A stretch of DNA of 64,000 nucleotides from Paenibacillus sp. JZ16 (GTDB taxonomy: Bacteria; Bacillota; Bacilli; Paenibacillales; Paenibacillaceae): positions 5,274,001 through 5,338,000 of the forward strand of contig NZ_CP017659.1 of assembly GCF_015326965.1 (NCBI RefSeq), in the 5' to 3' direction. Shown one piece after another: positions 54,161 to 63,332 of the stretch. The notes beneath the pieces were generated by a model. It was not told where the DNA came from. It worked only from the letters and a program-made list of their open reading frames with translations, and searched no databases. Numbering within the stretch: the stretch's first letter is position 1; each line of letters starts with the position of its first letter. Both the position numbers and the translations under genes were made by a program.

Positions 54161-54435
54161 GTTCACTCTACACCCTTTCTATCTGTGGATCTTTCCTGTC
54201 GACCCTATTCGAATGTTATTCATAATGGCTGAAGCGTCATATAGAAGATTTTTACTACTCTATATATACACTTTATCAAGTTAGCGGCATAAGTTCAAAA
54301 AAGCACGAATCATGCGAAATTGAGGCAGGAATGTCATGTCACATGAAGAATGTAACAGGGTGAGTCGTATTCGTGGACAACGAATACGGTATCACTTTCT
54401 GGTCCAAGTCATTAAGGTATACTGGAGGGATAAGC

Positions 54436-55434
54436 ATGAACATAGCGATTTTGGGCTGCGGAACGATGGGGACAGCCTATGCGCACAATTTGGCGAAAAT
54501 GCCGGGAGTAACGGTGACAGGCGTGGTTGATATTAACGCCGGGCGGGCTGAGCGGGCAGCAGCTTTGACTGGGGCGAAGGCATACACGGATGTAGAGTCG
54601 CTGTTTGAACAAAAAGATTTGGAAACGGTTGCGGTGTGTCTGCCCACCTATCTCCATAAACCGTTTGTGCTGATGTTAGCTGAAAGAGGGCTGCACGTCA
54701 TCTGCGAAAAACCGGCTGCATTGACCCTGGAGGACGCACTGGAAATGAGGGCAGCCTGCGAAAAGCATGGAGTCCGCTTGTTTATCGGACATGTCGTTCG
54801 ATTCTTCCCGAACTATCATGATGCCTATCGGCAGGCCAACTCCGGGAGCATCGGAACACCAAAGATGGCTCACTTTAAGCGGTACGGTTCGTATCCGCAG
54901 GGCATGGATGGATGGTATAACGATCCGGGCAAGAGCGGCGGTGTTATCATGGACCTCTTGATTCACGATATCGATTTTGCCTGCTGGCTGTTCGGGGAAG
55001 TGGAGTCGGTATATGCTTCCACTGTTAAGCGGGATGTGCCTGAGATGGAGTATGCTCAGCTTACGCTTCATTTTAAAAATAAAGCAATCGCGAGTCTAAC
55101 CGGCTATTGGGGATATCCCGGACCGTTTACGACGCAGTTCGAAATTTCGGGAAACCAAGGAATCATAAGATTTGATAGCAATCAGGTGCAGTCTCTGGAT
55201 ATTAAATTGGTGAATGCGGAGGCAGGAGAGGGAGCAGCCGTACAGGTTCCTTCAAGCCCAAGCTTGTATGACCCATATTATTACGAGGTGCAGCATTTTA
55301 TCGATTGCATCCGGAACGGCAGCGAGCCGCTCGTCAGTATCAAGGATGCTTGTTATGCCGTTGAAATCGCTCAGGCAGCGGAGCAATCGGCTCAGACTGG
55401 ACAGCCCGTGATGATCGGAGGGACAGTTTCATGA
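54436..55434 (+). CDS. Gfo/Idh/MocA family oxidoreductase
   Basis: A 332-aa NAD(P)-dependent oxidoreductase. The Rossmann N-terminus (MNIAILGCGTMGTAYAHNL), ICEKPAALTLEDAL (EKP catalytic Lys motif) and GGVIMDLLIHDIDFACWLFG (the D-x-x-x-H segment) are typical. ATG 54436 is preferred over an upstream GTG at 54373 because ACTGGAGGGATAAGC lies directly ahead. It overlaps the second paralogue by 4 nt (ATGA), so the products probably act in one pathway, such as inositol or sugar-acid conversion; the substrate is not identifiable. Confidence 0.92.
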   Translation: MNIAILGCGTMGTAYAHNLAKMPGVTVTGVVDINAGRAERAAALTGAKAYTDVESLFEQKDLETVAVCLPTYLHKPFVLMLAERGLHVICEKPAALTLEDALEMRAACEKHGVRLFIGHVVRFFPNYHDAYRQANSGSIGTPKMAHFKRYGSYPQGMDGWYNDPGKSGGVIMDLLIHDIDFACWLFGEVESVYASTVKRDVPEMEYAQLTLHFKNKAIASLTGYWGYPGPFTTQFEISGNQGIIRFDSNQVQSLDIKLVNAEAGEGAAVQVPSSPSLYDPYYYEVQHFIDCIRNGSEPLVSIKDACYAVEIAQAAEQSAQTGQPVMIGGTVS

Positions 55435-56426
55435 AAAAAGTTAAAGTAGGCTTTATTAGCTTTGCCCATATGCATGCAGCGAGTTATCTCTTAGGCATGT
55501 TGAAGCGGGATGATGTCGAGGTGGTCGGAGTCGCGGATGAGAACGCGGAGCGCGTGCGTCCTTACTCTGTGGACCGGGGAATCCCGTATTATGCAGACTA
55601 TAATGAATTGCTGGCACAGGAGCTGGATGCGGTTGTCATCTGTTCGGAAAATGCACGACATGCAGAATTTACCAAGCTTGCCGCTGCGGCGGGTAAGCAT
55701 GTGCTGTGCGAGAAGCCATTAGGTTTGTCCGAGTCCGAGATGCTGGAGATGATTCAAGTGTGCAAGGATCATGGCGTTCAGCTTATGACGGCTTTTCCTT
55801 GCCGTTATATTACCTCCGTTCGTCAGGCGAAGGAAGCGATTGACGCGGGACAAATCGGTGAGATTTTGGCCATGAAGGGAACCAACCGGGGAAGCATGCC
55901 TGGCGGCTGGTTTATCGAACGGGAGAAATCGGGCGGCGGAGCCGTATTGGACCATACCGTCCATGTGATGGACCTGATGCACTGGTTTACCGGCAGCAAG
56001 GCAGAGGAAGTGTACGCCCATGCGGAAACACTCTTCAATGACACGGAGATTGACGATGCCGGCATGGTCCACGTCAAATTCGCGAATGGCGTTGTTGCTG
56101 TACTGGACCCAAGCTGGTCCCGTAATCGTACCTTCCCGACCTGGGGAGACGTAACGCTTGAGATCATCGGCACCAAGGGTGTGCTGAACATTGATTCTTT
56201 TGCCCAGAAGAACGATGTCTACAGCGATGTAACTGGTAAAGCTGCGTGGAGCTTCTGGGGCGATGATATGGATGCAGGTCTTGTCAACAGCTTTATCGAC
56301 AGCATTCGCGACGGCAAGCCGGTCGAAATAACAGGGGAAGACGGGTACTATTCTGCCCGTGTAGCCATTGCAGCGTATGAATCCGCAAGCACCAAGCGTA
56401 CCGTTCAGCTGAAACCGCTGGGGTAA
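55431..56426 (+). CDS. Gfo/Idh/MocA family oxidoreductase
   Basis: A 331-aa paralogue with the same fold: VKVGFISFAHMHAASYLLG, LCEKPLGLSESEMLEMI, and GGGAVLDHTVHVMDLMHWFTGS. The N-terminal glycine pattern is atypical (F-I-S-F-A-H-M-H replaces G-x-G-x-x-G), which suggests altered cofactor binding, as seen in some members with a fixed cofactor. It is translationally coupled to the preceding gene. Confidence 0.9.
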   Translation: MKKVKVGFISFAHMHAASYLLGMLKRDDVEVVGVADENAERVRPYSVDRGIPYYADYNELLAQELDAVVICSENARHAEFTKLAAAAGKHVLCEKPLGLSESEMLEMIQVCKDHGVQLMTAFPCRYITSVRQAKEAIDAGQIGEILAMKGTNRGSMPGGWFIEREKSGGGAVLDHTVHVMDLMHWFTGSKAEEVYAHAETLFNDTEIDDAGMVHVKFANGVVAVLDPSWSRNRTFPTWGDVTLEIIGTKGVLNIDSFAQKNDVYSDVTGKAAWSFWGDDMDAGLVNSFIDSIRDGKPVEITGEDGYYSARVAIAAYESASTKRTVQLKPLG

Positions 56427-56539
56427 ATGCGATTTTTCCGGCTATAGCCGTACAGCAGGATGCACGCTCGGTTAGGTGTCGCCGTCGACGACACGCAGGA
56501 AGCCTTTCCCGGGATCCATAATGAGAATCATATCATGGC

Positions 56540-56578
56540 AAAAGCCCCTTTCGATCTTTGTAATCGAAGGGGCTTTTT
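56540..56578 (+). terminator. Terminator after oxidoreductase pair
   Basis: AAAAGCCCCTTTCGAT, 8-nt loop, ATCGAAGGGGCTTTTT. Confidence 0.9.
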
Positions 56579-56649
56579 GATGTTGGCAAAAAAGATCAAA
56601 AACGTCCTTCTTCCATTTGGTATTCTTAATAACAAAGGAGGGCCTGACC

Positions 56650-57549
56650 TTGAGTACCCAGCGTATCATCCAAAAAAGCATAGCGTACATGGAGCAGCAT
56701 CTGGAGGAGCAGCTGACCCTCGCGGATATTGCGGCCCATGCCGGTTTTTCGCCATATCACTTCCACCGCTTGTTTCGGAAGGAGGTCGGTATGAACATCG
56801 CGGATTACCTTAGAAAACGAAGACTCTGTTATGCAGCACAGCTTCTGCTGCACTCCGAGGCTGCGATTATCGACATCTCCCTGCACTGCCACTTCGAGAG
56901 TCAGGAGTCGTTTACGAGAGCATTCAAAAAATTATACGGCATGCCGCCGGGGCGTTACCGGAAAATCTTTGCGGTTCACGCTCATCACTCAAGCCACTAT
57001 AAAGGAGAGGATCACATGCAGCAGCAATCTCAATCCGAATTAAAAGGCTGGTTTCTGAGCGGAAGCCACCCGCATGATTATGAAATCGGCGTCGATCGTT
57101 CCATCGTCCACCAAGGAAGGACTTCCGGTTACCTAAAAGCCCTTACCCCCATGGAGGCTGGCGCTTTTGCGACCATGATGCAGCAATTCAAAGCCGATAA
57201 GTATGCGGGCAAGCGGATGCGGTTCTCCGGATTTGTCAAAACCGAGAACGTCAAAGAATACTGCGGACTGTGGATGCGCGTCGATAACCGTGCGGAGGAC
57301 GTGCTTCAGTTCGATAATATGAACGATCGGCGCATTGTGGGCAGTACACACTGGAATCACTACGCCATCGTGCTCGACGTACCCGAGGAGAGCGCCACGA
57401 TCTCGATCGGTGTTCTGCTGATGGGGGCAGGCGAGGTGTGGCTGGACAGCCTCCGTTTTGAAGAGGCGGAACTTAGCGTACCGACGACGAACCTCGATCT
57501 TCACTATGAGCTGCTGGAGGAGCCTACCAATTTATCGTTTGAAGAGTGA
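56650..57549 (+). CDS. AraC family regulator with C-terminal beta-sandwich-like domain
   Basis: A 299-aa regulator with the AraC DNA-binding domain at the N-terminus (about 10-105, LTLADIAAHAGFSPYHFHRLF and IIDISLHCHFESQESFTRAF, ending MPPGRYRK). The C-terminal domain of about 170 residues (KRMRFSGFVKTENVKEYCGLWMRVDN, NHYAIVLDVPEESATISIGVLLMGAGEVWLDS) looks like a carbohydrate-binding-module-like beta sandwich, as in relatives with an added ligand domain. The start is TTG behind AAAGGAGGG; the frame before it has no ribosome site. The ligand is not known. Confidence 0.88.
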   Translation: MSTQRIIQKSIAYMEQHLEEQLTLADIAAHAGFSPYHFHRLFRKEVGMNIADYLRKRRLCYAAQLLLHSEAAIIDISLHCHFESQESFTRAFKKLYGMPPGRYRKIFAVHAHHSSHYKGEDHMQQQSQSELKGWFLSGSHPHDYEIGVDRSIVHQGRTSGYLKALTPMEAGAFATMMQQFKADKYAGKRMRFSGFVKTENVKEYCGLWMRVDNRAEDVLQFDNMNDRRIVGSTHWNHYAIVLDVPEESATISIGVLLMGAGEVWLDSLRFEEAELSVPTTNLDLHYELLEEPTNLSFEE

Positions 57550-57632
57550 GGTGGAGGGGGTTCACGCTGCTATGGAAATGAATGAATCCTGGATCGTCGA
57601 TGGATAGGGGATTCCCCGTACAACCATTAGGC

Positions 57633-57668
57633 AGAAGTCCTTCCTTATCGGAGGGCTTCTTCTTTTTT
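57633..57668 (+). terminator. Terminator after AraC gene
   Basis: AGAAGTCCTTCC-TTATCG-GAGGGCTTCT and a T-rich tail. Confidence 0.85.
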
Positions 57669-57856
57669 TCTCCATGGATGAATGGTTGCGTTGCATCATA
57701 TTTACTCCTATGATGGTCTTGAGCAATTATCCCTATCATTATGATAATCATAGATAGCTTCAGCGCATTAGAAACAACTCTTATTATCCGCATCTTTTCT
57801 TGTATACGATATTTCTGAAGAAAACGAGCATCTATTTGCCAAAAGGAAGGTGTACC

Positions 57857-58162
57857 ATGCACGTAATAACGCTATGCGGATCGACCAAGTTTAAAGCACA
57901 GTTTCGGGAAGTCGAAGCTGCGCTTACGTTAAGCGGACATATCGTTCTTAGTGTCGGTTTTTTTGAGCAGAGCGACGGGATGGAGATCACGGGGAAGCAG
58001 GAGCGCCAGCTTAAAGAGCTGCACTTCCGCAAAATCGATAGGTCGGACGAAATCTTTGTAATCGATGTGAATGGCTATATTGGAGACAGCACTCGGGCCG
58101 AGATTGAATACGCCAGCAGTCATGGTAAGAAGGTACGGTATTATTCAAAGGAGCAACTGTAG
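57857..58162 (+). CDS. Nucleoside 2-deoxyribosyltransferase-like protein
   Basis: A 101-aa Rossmann-like protein: MHVITLCGSTKFKAQFREVEAALT at the N-terminus and VIDVNGYIGDSTRAEIEYASSHGKKVRYYS at the C-terminus. The order CGSTKF, DVNGYIGDSTRAEIEYA fits the nucleoside 2-deoxyribosyltransferase/DNA-hypermodification-associated superfamily. It is short compared with true transferases (about 150 aa), so an enzymatic role is uncertain. AAAAGGAAGGTGTACC ahead of ATG. The next gene on the same strand is more than 200 nt away. Confidence 0.75.
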   Translation: MHVITLCGSTKFKAQFREVEAALTLSGHIVLSVGFFEQSDGMEITGKQERQLKELHFRKIDRSDEIFVIDVNGYIGDSTRAEIEYASSHGKKVRYYSKEQL

Positions 58163-58385
58163 TAGTCTGCTCCTCGAAGCCCCCGCATTTATGATATTCG
58201 TTGACGGACAGATCGGACGTTTGTTTACTAAAAAACGGTCTTCCGAACGAGCTCGATATCTTTCTCTGTATACCCGTTTTTACGAACTAGGATTCAGGAT
58301 GGGCACTAGCATTCACGCCCATGGCAATGATATTGAATCCATATGCTTTTTTTGTTATAATTCCCAAATGGCGGTGGTGGATTCA

Positions 58386-59198
58386 ATGGATATTTATATG
58401 GTTATTCAGCAGTTATATCCGACTTTCTCGAAGAAAGAACAGTTGGTAGCGAATTATATTCTTCAAGAAGGTCAATCAATTAATAACATGAATATATCTG
58501 TGCTGGCGAACCATGTCGGTGTCTCGAATGGGACAATCACGCATTTTTGCAAGAAGATTGGTTGCAATAATTTTGCCGAATTGAAGGTTCAGTTGGGCAG
58601 GCTTCGTACTGCGACGGCTCCTTCGGCGGAGGACAATATTCTCATTCAAGTATCAAAATTCTATCAGACGGTCATTGAGCGTTCGAATCAATTACTGGAC
58701 ATTACATATTTGCATCGACTTGCTGAAGCGATTAAGAGCGCAGCGCGAATTTACATATACGGAATCGGGAGCTCGGGACTTTCAGCGAAGGAAATGATGC
58801 TTCGCTTGCTGCGTATGGGCTTCAATGTGCAGAGTATTACGGATTCTCATTTAATGCTGATCAATAGTTCGATATTGAATGAGAATGATTTCGTTATTGC
58901 GATTTCCAGTTCAGGGGAAACGTCTGTTATTGTCGACGCAACTAGAATTGCAAAGAATAATGGGTGCAAAGTCATCTGTCTGACCAGCTTCTCCGAAAGT
59001 ACGCTGGCGCAACAAGTGGACTCTTTTATTTTGGTCTCCAATACATTGTTTGTTGATAAAGAAAGGTTTGTAAACAGTCAATTTTCCGTCATGTATGCGA
59101 TAGATATTTTATGCATGATCTTACTTGCGGATCCGGATTTAAATAGTCGGATGCAAATTACAGTTAATACGATTCTTGAACATAATCGAATGGATTAA
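58386..59198 (+). CDS. MurR/RpiR family transcriptional regulator
   Basis: A 270-aa RpiR-type regulator: an N-terminal helix-turn-helix (FSKKEQLVANYILQEGQSINNM, then HVGVSNGTITHFCKKIGCNNFAELK) and a C-terminal SIS sugar-phosphate isomerase domain (YIYGIGSSGLSAKEMMLRL, FVIAISSSGETSVIVDATR). An open frame extends upstream to 58071, but ATG 58386 has GGTGG 5 nt ahead and matches the family N-terminus. It lies ahead of a PTS and a NanE gene and likely represses or activates them in response to an amino-sugar 6-phosphate. Confidence 0.9.
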   Translation: MDIYMVIQQLYPTFSKKEQLVANYILQEGQSINNMNISVLANHVGVSNGTITHFCKKIGCNNFAELKVQLGRLRTATAPSAEDNILIQVSKFYQTVIERSNQLLDITYLHRLAEAIKSAARIYIYGIGSSGLSAKEMMLRLLRMGFNVQSITDSHLMLINSSILNENDFVIAISSSGETSVIVDATRIAKNNGCKVICLTSFSESTLAQQVDSFILVSNTLFVDKERFVNSQFSVMYAIDILCMILLADPDLNSRMQITVNTILEHNRMD

Positions 59199-59216
59199 AA
59201 ATAAAGCTTTCATCGT

Positions 59217-59276
59217 ACCTGTGAACCTCAGAAGTTGACGTATTTTGCGTCTACTGGAGGGACACAGGTTTTTTTA
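59217..59276 (+). terminator. Terminator between RpiR gene and PTS operon
   Basis: ACCTGTG...CACAGGT outer stem with an inner GACG/CGTC hairpin and a T-run. Confidence 0.75.
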
Positions 59277-59322
59277 TTGCCATTGTTCATACTAAGTGTC
59301 ATAGAGTAATTACCAATTAATA

Positions 59323-59360
59323 AAATTATTTTAGTGAAATTATATTTACTAAAATAATTT
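59323..59360. promoter_or_regulatory. 13-bp inverted repeat, candidate RpiR operator
   Basis: AAATTATTTTAGT, 12-nt spacer, ACTAAAATAATTT: perfect 13-bp arms, 63 nt before the PTS ATG and just downstream of the RpiR gene. RpiR-family operators are often AT-rich TGAAA/TTTCA dyads; the spacer and flank contain TGAAAT and ATTTCA. Confidence 0.65.
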
Positions 59361-59422
59361 CATGATGTAGAATTGACATATCGCGATGGAATACAATGAT
59401 TGATCCATTAGGAGGAAAATCC

Positions 59423-60913
59423 ATGTTTAAACAGTTGCAAAAGCTTGGTAAGTCATTTATGTTACCGATTGCAATCCTACCTGCTGCGGGTTTGCTGCTT
59501 GGGATTGGGGGAGCCTTATCGAATGCGAATACGATTGCTGCATATCCGATTCTGAATACGCGGTTTTTACAAGCTGTTTTTCAAATTATGTCGGCAGCCG
59601 GCAATGTTGTGTTTGCCAACTTAGCGCTAATCATGTGTATTGGTCTTGCCGTGGGGTTAGCGAAAAAAGATAAAGGTACTGCTGCGCTGGCGGCGGCCGT
59701 CTCGTTCCTGGTTATGAATGCATCGATTGGTGCAATGATCACGGTATTTAATCCAAGCGTTGAATCCATTGACACCGGAGTTGTAGGGGCTATTGTCATT
59801 GGTATCCTGGTTACTTATTTGAACAATCGATACCGGGGGATTCAATTACCTTCCTTTCTAGGATTTTTTGGAGGCTCGAGGTTTATTCCGATCGTCTCAT
59901 CGTTTAGTGCTATTTTCGTAGGCGGGATCTTCTTCTTAATCTGGCCTACATTTCAAGGCTGGCTGGTAGCGGCAGGGACTGCTATAGCCGGAATGGGATA
60001 TTTCGGTACCTATTTATACGGATTCCTGCTTCGTCTTACAGGTGCTGTCGGTCTACACCATATGATTTATCCGATGTTCTGGTTCACAGAGCTGGGCGGT
60101 GTCGCCACGGTTGCAGGTCAGCAAGTGGTGGGTGCGCAGAAAATCTTTTTTGCCGAACTGGCTGATCCGAATCATGCTGGAATGTTCTCCGAAGGAACCC
60201 GTTTTTTTGCAGGACGTTTTGCTACGATGATGTTTGGTCTTCCTGCGGCCTGTCTTGCGATGTATCATTGCGTTCCGAAGCACCGTCGCAAACTTGTGTT
60301 TGGTTTGTTCTTTAGTGCAGCGCTGACATCGTTCCTGACAGGGATTACGGAGCCGATTGAGTTTATGTTCTTATTCGTCGCTCCTTGGTTATACGTGATT
60401 CATGCGGCTCTAGATGGTCTATCCTTTATGATCGCGGATATGTTATCCGTTCGTATCGGAAATACCTTCTCTGGCGGGGCCATCGACTTCATGCTCTTTG
60501 GGGTTCTGCAGGGGAATGCCAAAACGAATTGGATCTATGTCATTATTGTGGGGCTCTTCTGGGCTATCATCTATTACCTTGTGTTCCGCTTCTTAATTGC
60601 GAAATTCAATGTGGCGACACCTGGACGTGAAAGTGATGGGGAGAGCGTATCGGTCGAAACCAAGGACAGCATTGGAGAGACCGCGATGAAAGTGCTGAAT
60701 GCGCTTGGTGGCAAGGAGAACCTGGAAGATGTCGATGCATGTATTACGAGACTTCGCGTTGCAGTCAAAGATGTATCGAAAGTAGATAAGGATACAATTA
60801 AAGAACTGGGCGCTACTGCAGTATTGGAAGTAAAAGGCGGGATTCAGGCTGTATTTGGCGCAAAAGCCGACTTAATTAAACAAAAGATAAATGAGGCTAT
60901 TGGAGAAGAATAA
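59423..60913 (+). CDS. PTS EIIBC transporter, amino-sugar type
   Basis: A 496-aa membrane transporter of the glucose/N-acetylglucosamine PTS superfamily. EIIC (about 1-395) has 8-10 helices and the conserved GITEPIEFMFLFVAP. EIIB (about 420-496) holds the phosphorylated Cys440 in DACITRLRVAV. No EIIA domain is fused, so a separate EIIA is needed. ATG 59423 behind AGGAGG. The next gene is an N-acetylmannosamine-6-phosphate epimerase, so the sugar is probably N-acetylmannosamine. MurNAc or another amino sugar are alternatives. Confidence 0.92.
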   Translation: MFKQLQKLGKSFMLPIAILPAAGLLLGIGGALSNANTIAAYPILNTRFLQAVFQIMSAAGNVVFANLALIMCIGLAVGLAKKDKGTAALAAAVSFLVMNASIGAMITVFNPSVESIDTGVVGAIVIGILVTYLNNRYRGIQLPSFLGFFGGSRFIPIVSSFSAIFVGGIFFLIWPTFQGWLVAAGTAIAGMGYFGTYLYGFLLRLTGAVGLHHMIYPMFWFTELGGVATVAGQQVVGAQKIFFAELADPNHAGMFSEGTRFFAGRFATMMFGLPAACLAMYHCVPKHRRKLVFGLFFSAALTSFLTGITEPIEFMFLFVAPWLYVIHAALDGLSFMIADMLSVRIGNTFSGGAIDFMLFGVLQGNAKTNWIYVIIVGLFWAIIYYLVFRFLIAKFNVATPGRESDGESVSVETKDSIGETAMKVLNALGGKENLEDVDACITRLRVAVKDVSKVDKDTIKELGATAVLEVKGGIQAVFGAKADLIKQKINEAIGEE

Positions 60914-60942
60914 AAGAGGATATGGCATGGAGGGAACATATT

Positions 60943-61587
60943 GTGAAACGAGGATTAATTGTATCATGTCAGGCTTTGCCAGGCGAACCGTTGCATAGTT
61001 CATTTATTATGGGACGTATGGCCATTGCGGCAGCCGAATCCGGTGCGGTGGGGATCCGTGCGAATAGCGTTGAAGACATCGAGGAAATAAAGAAGCAAGT
61101 TGAGCTGCCCATTATTGGCATTATCAAAAAAGACTATCCGGGCATGCAATCGTTCATTACAGCGACCATGACCGAAGTGGATGCGCTTGTTGGTACGGGG
61201 GTTGAGATTATTGCTGTGCAAGCAACGATGGATCAGGATGAGGCATTCCTGCAATCGATCTTTACAAAATATCCTTCTCAGAAGTTCATGGCGGATATCT
61301 CCACAACGGAAGAGGGGGTGCGAGCAGATCGATTGGGGTTCCACTACATTGGAACGACCCTTATTGGTTATACACCGCAGTCCCAGCATGTGGAGAAGTT
61401 CACTGTGCTGGAAGAACTGATTAAGCAGTGTAAGAAGCCAGTCATTGCAGAAGGCAACTTCAACACACCGGAGCAGGCGGCAAAAGCGATCGAAATGGGA
61501 GCTTATTGTGTGGTTGTAGGCAGTGCCATAACAAGGCCGCAAATCATCACGAAATGGTTCTCGAATGCGGTAAACGAAATTCTATAA
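60943..61587 (+). CDS. nanE: N-acetylmannosamine-6-phosphate 2-epimerase
   Basis: A 214-aa TIM-barrel epimerase that converts N-acetylmannosamine-6-phosphate to N-acetylglucosamine-6-phosphate. Family motifs: GLIVSCQALPGEPLHSSFIM, IGIIKKDYPG, ADISTTEEGVRADRLGFHYIGTTLIGYT and VIAEGNFNTPEQAAKAIEMGAYCVVVGSAITRPQ. GTG 60943 (GGAGGG 8 nt upstream) is preferred over ATG 60922 because the protein then begins at the family start. It is 29 nt after the PTS gene and co-transcribed. No sialic-acid lyase gene is in the window. Confidence 0.93.
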   Translation: MKRGLIVSCQALPGEPLHSSFIMGRMAIAAAESGAVGIRANSVEDIEEIKKQVELPIIGIIKKDYPGMQSFITATMTEVDALVGTGVEIIAVQATMDQDEAFLQSIFTKYPSQKFMADISTTEEGVRADRLGFHYIGTTLIGYTPQSQHVEKFTVLEELIKQCKKPVIAEGNFNTPEQAAKAIEMGAYCVVVGSAITRPQIITKWFSNAVNEIL

Positions 61588-61633
61588 CAAAAGAGGCATA
61601 CAGTTGTACGATAGCTATCCGCGCACCCTTAAT

Positions 61634-61693
61634 AAAAGGCGGGGCTGTCCCCAAAGTCATTGAGGATGACTTAGGGACAGCCCCGCCTTTTTT
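61634..61693. terminator. Strong bidirectional terminator between nanE and uppP
   Basis: AAAAGGCGGGGCTGTCCC and GGGACAGCCCCGCCTTTTTT, with an inner AGTCAT/ATGACT stem. It serves both convergent genes. Confidence 0.95.
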
Positions 61694-61729
61694 CAATCTT
61701 GTGCATTCAATATACATGAACGAGTGGTT

Positions 61730-62572
61730 TTACAGATAAAGCACCAACGCAATAATAGCAGCGAGCACGATCCGATAGATCGCAAACGGCACCAGCTTGA
61801 TCCGGTTAATCAGCTTCAGGAAGAAGCGGATGGAGATCAAGGCGAAGACGAAGGCTGCCACGAAACCGGCGATGAAGAACGGAAGAGCCTCCAGCGTGAA
61901 GTATTCCCAGTTCTTCAGCAGCGACAGCAAGCTGGCTCCGAACATGATCGGCACAGCCATAATGAAGGTGAAGTCAGCCGCTGCGCGGTGACTCATTCCG
62001 AGCATGACGCCTCCGGAGATGGTGGAGCCGGAGCGGGAGAAGCCCGGCCAGAGCGACAGACACTGAATCAGACCGACGCTGAATGCCTGTCTGTACGTAA
62101 TTTGGTCGACAGTGACCACGTTCGGTTCTTTTTTCGAGCTGACTTTATCGGCAACGATCATGAAGACGGCTCCGATCACAAGTCCGATAAGCACCGTTTC
62201 GGTGGAAAATAAATGCTCGTCAATCAGGTCTTCGAACAAGACGCCCAGAACACCGGCCGGAATCAAACCGACGATAACCTGGCTGAGCTTCAATCTGCCT
62301 GTACCCGCCGGTACGCCGGCTTCAGGCTTTTTGCGTTTGAGTCCCAAGAGATCCAGGAAGCGGTCCTTAAACACAACGAGGACGGCGAGAATGGAGCCAA
62401 GCTGAATGACAACCTTGAAGGTGTTGGCTACGTATTTCGTCAGAAACTCCTCGGATTTCAGCCACATATCATCAACGATGATCATATGTCCGGTTGAGGA
62501 TACAGGAGCGAACTCGGTCAGTCCCTCGACGATTCCCAGAATAATTGCTTTCAGGATGGTTAAAAAATCCAT
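61730..62572 (-). CDS. uppP: Undecaprenyl-diphosphatase UppP (BacA family)
   Basis: A 280-aa integral membrane phosphatase that dephosphorylates undecaprenyl pyrophosphate outside the membrane to recycle the lipid carrier of cell-wall synthesis; overexpression gives bacitracin resistance. The active-site motif EGLTEFAPVSSTGH (Glu16 to His29) and the second one GFSRSGSTI are intact. ATG behind AGGGAGAG. Downstream is the nanE convergent gene; upstream on the same strand are DedA and a BceB-like permease. Confidence 0.94.
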   Translation of the reverse strand: MDFLTILKAIILGIVEGLTEFAPVSSTGHMIIVDDMWLKSEEFLTKYVANTFKVVIQLGSILAVLVVFKDRFLDLLGLKRKKPEAGVPAGTGRLKLSQVIVGLIPAGVLGVLFEDLIDEHLFSTETVLIGLVIGAVFMIVADKVSSKKEPNVVTVDQITYRQAFSVGLIQCLSLWPGFSRSGSTISGGVMLGMSHRAAADFTFIMAVPIMFGASLLSLLKNWEYFTLEALPFFIAGFVAAFVFALISIRFFLKLINRIKLVPFAIYRIVLAAIIALVLYL

Positions 62573-62677
62573 GACCTATAGTCTCTCCCTTACAAAAAAT
62601 ATTAAATGTAATGATATGAATGATGAATGGCATGAAGTGCGTGATTCAATCTTCAACTTTTCAGCGGGCACCCGATT

Positions 62678-63289
62678 TTAAGCTGACTTTCTCCGCTTGC
62701 GGAAGAAAAGGAACAGAAACGCAATCCCGGCCACAGCTATTACAGCATAAGCGATATTGGAATAGACGTCCATGAAAGCCACGATTTTTTCCCATGAACC
62801 GCCGACGGCGGCTCCCACGCATACCAGAATAACGTTCCAGATCAGTGTACCGATCGTCGTGAAGAGGAGGAACATGCCGAACTTCATGTTGGACATCCCC
62901 GCCGGGATGGAGATCAGGCTTCGGATCAGTGGAATCATGCGGCAGAACAGGACGGTCCAGTAGCCGTATTTATCAAACCACGCATCCGCCTTGCGGATGT
63001 CTTCTTTTTTGACGCGGAGGATATGTCCCCAACGATCCACGATTTTTTCAAGCCGCTCGACATCGAGCAGGCGACCAATCCCGTACAGAATAACAGCACC
63101 GGCTATAGATCCGATCGTAGCGGCAATGATAACGCCTGGCACCGTCAATTTTGTGTAGGTGGTCATGAATCCGCCGAAGGTAAGAATGACCTCGGAGGGG
63201 ATTGGAGGAAACACGTTTTCCAGGGCAATCATCAGCAGGATGCCGATATAGCCGAACTGCTCCATAATATCCGTAATCCAGTTTTCCAA
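62678..63289 (-). CDS. DedA family membrane protein
   Basis: A 203-aa DedA (SNARE-associated/VTT) protein with about four to five membrane segments. It has ENVFPPIPSEVIL at the N-terminus and the conserved FCRMIPLIRSLISIPAGMSNM motif with two essential Arg. Some members (UptA-like) flip undecaprenyl phosphate across the membrane; others handle phosphatidylethanolamine. Adjacent UppP and BceB-like genes support the undecaprenyl-phosphate role. TTG start behind AGAGGTG. The 105-nt gap to uppP has no clear terminator. Confidence 0.9.
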   Translation of the reverse strand: MENWITDIMEQFGYIGILLMIALENVFPPIPSEVILTFGGFMTTYTKLTVPGVIIAATIGSIAGAVILYGIGRLLDVERLEKIVDRWGHILRVKKEDIRKADAWFDKYGYWTVLFCRMIPLIRSLISIPAGMSNMKFGMFLLFTTIGTLIWNVILVCVGAAVGGSWEKIVAFMDVYSNIAYAVIAVAGIAFLFLFFRKRRKSA

Positions 63290-63332
63290 AAGTTACACCT
63301 CTTTCAAATGATAAGGATGCCACTGCCATCCT

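Noticed and set aside
59373..59397. TTGACA and TACAAT ahead of the PTS gene as a promoter
   Set aside because: Spacer would be only 13 nt, too short for sigma-A.
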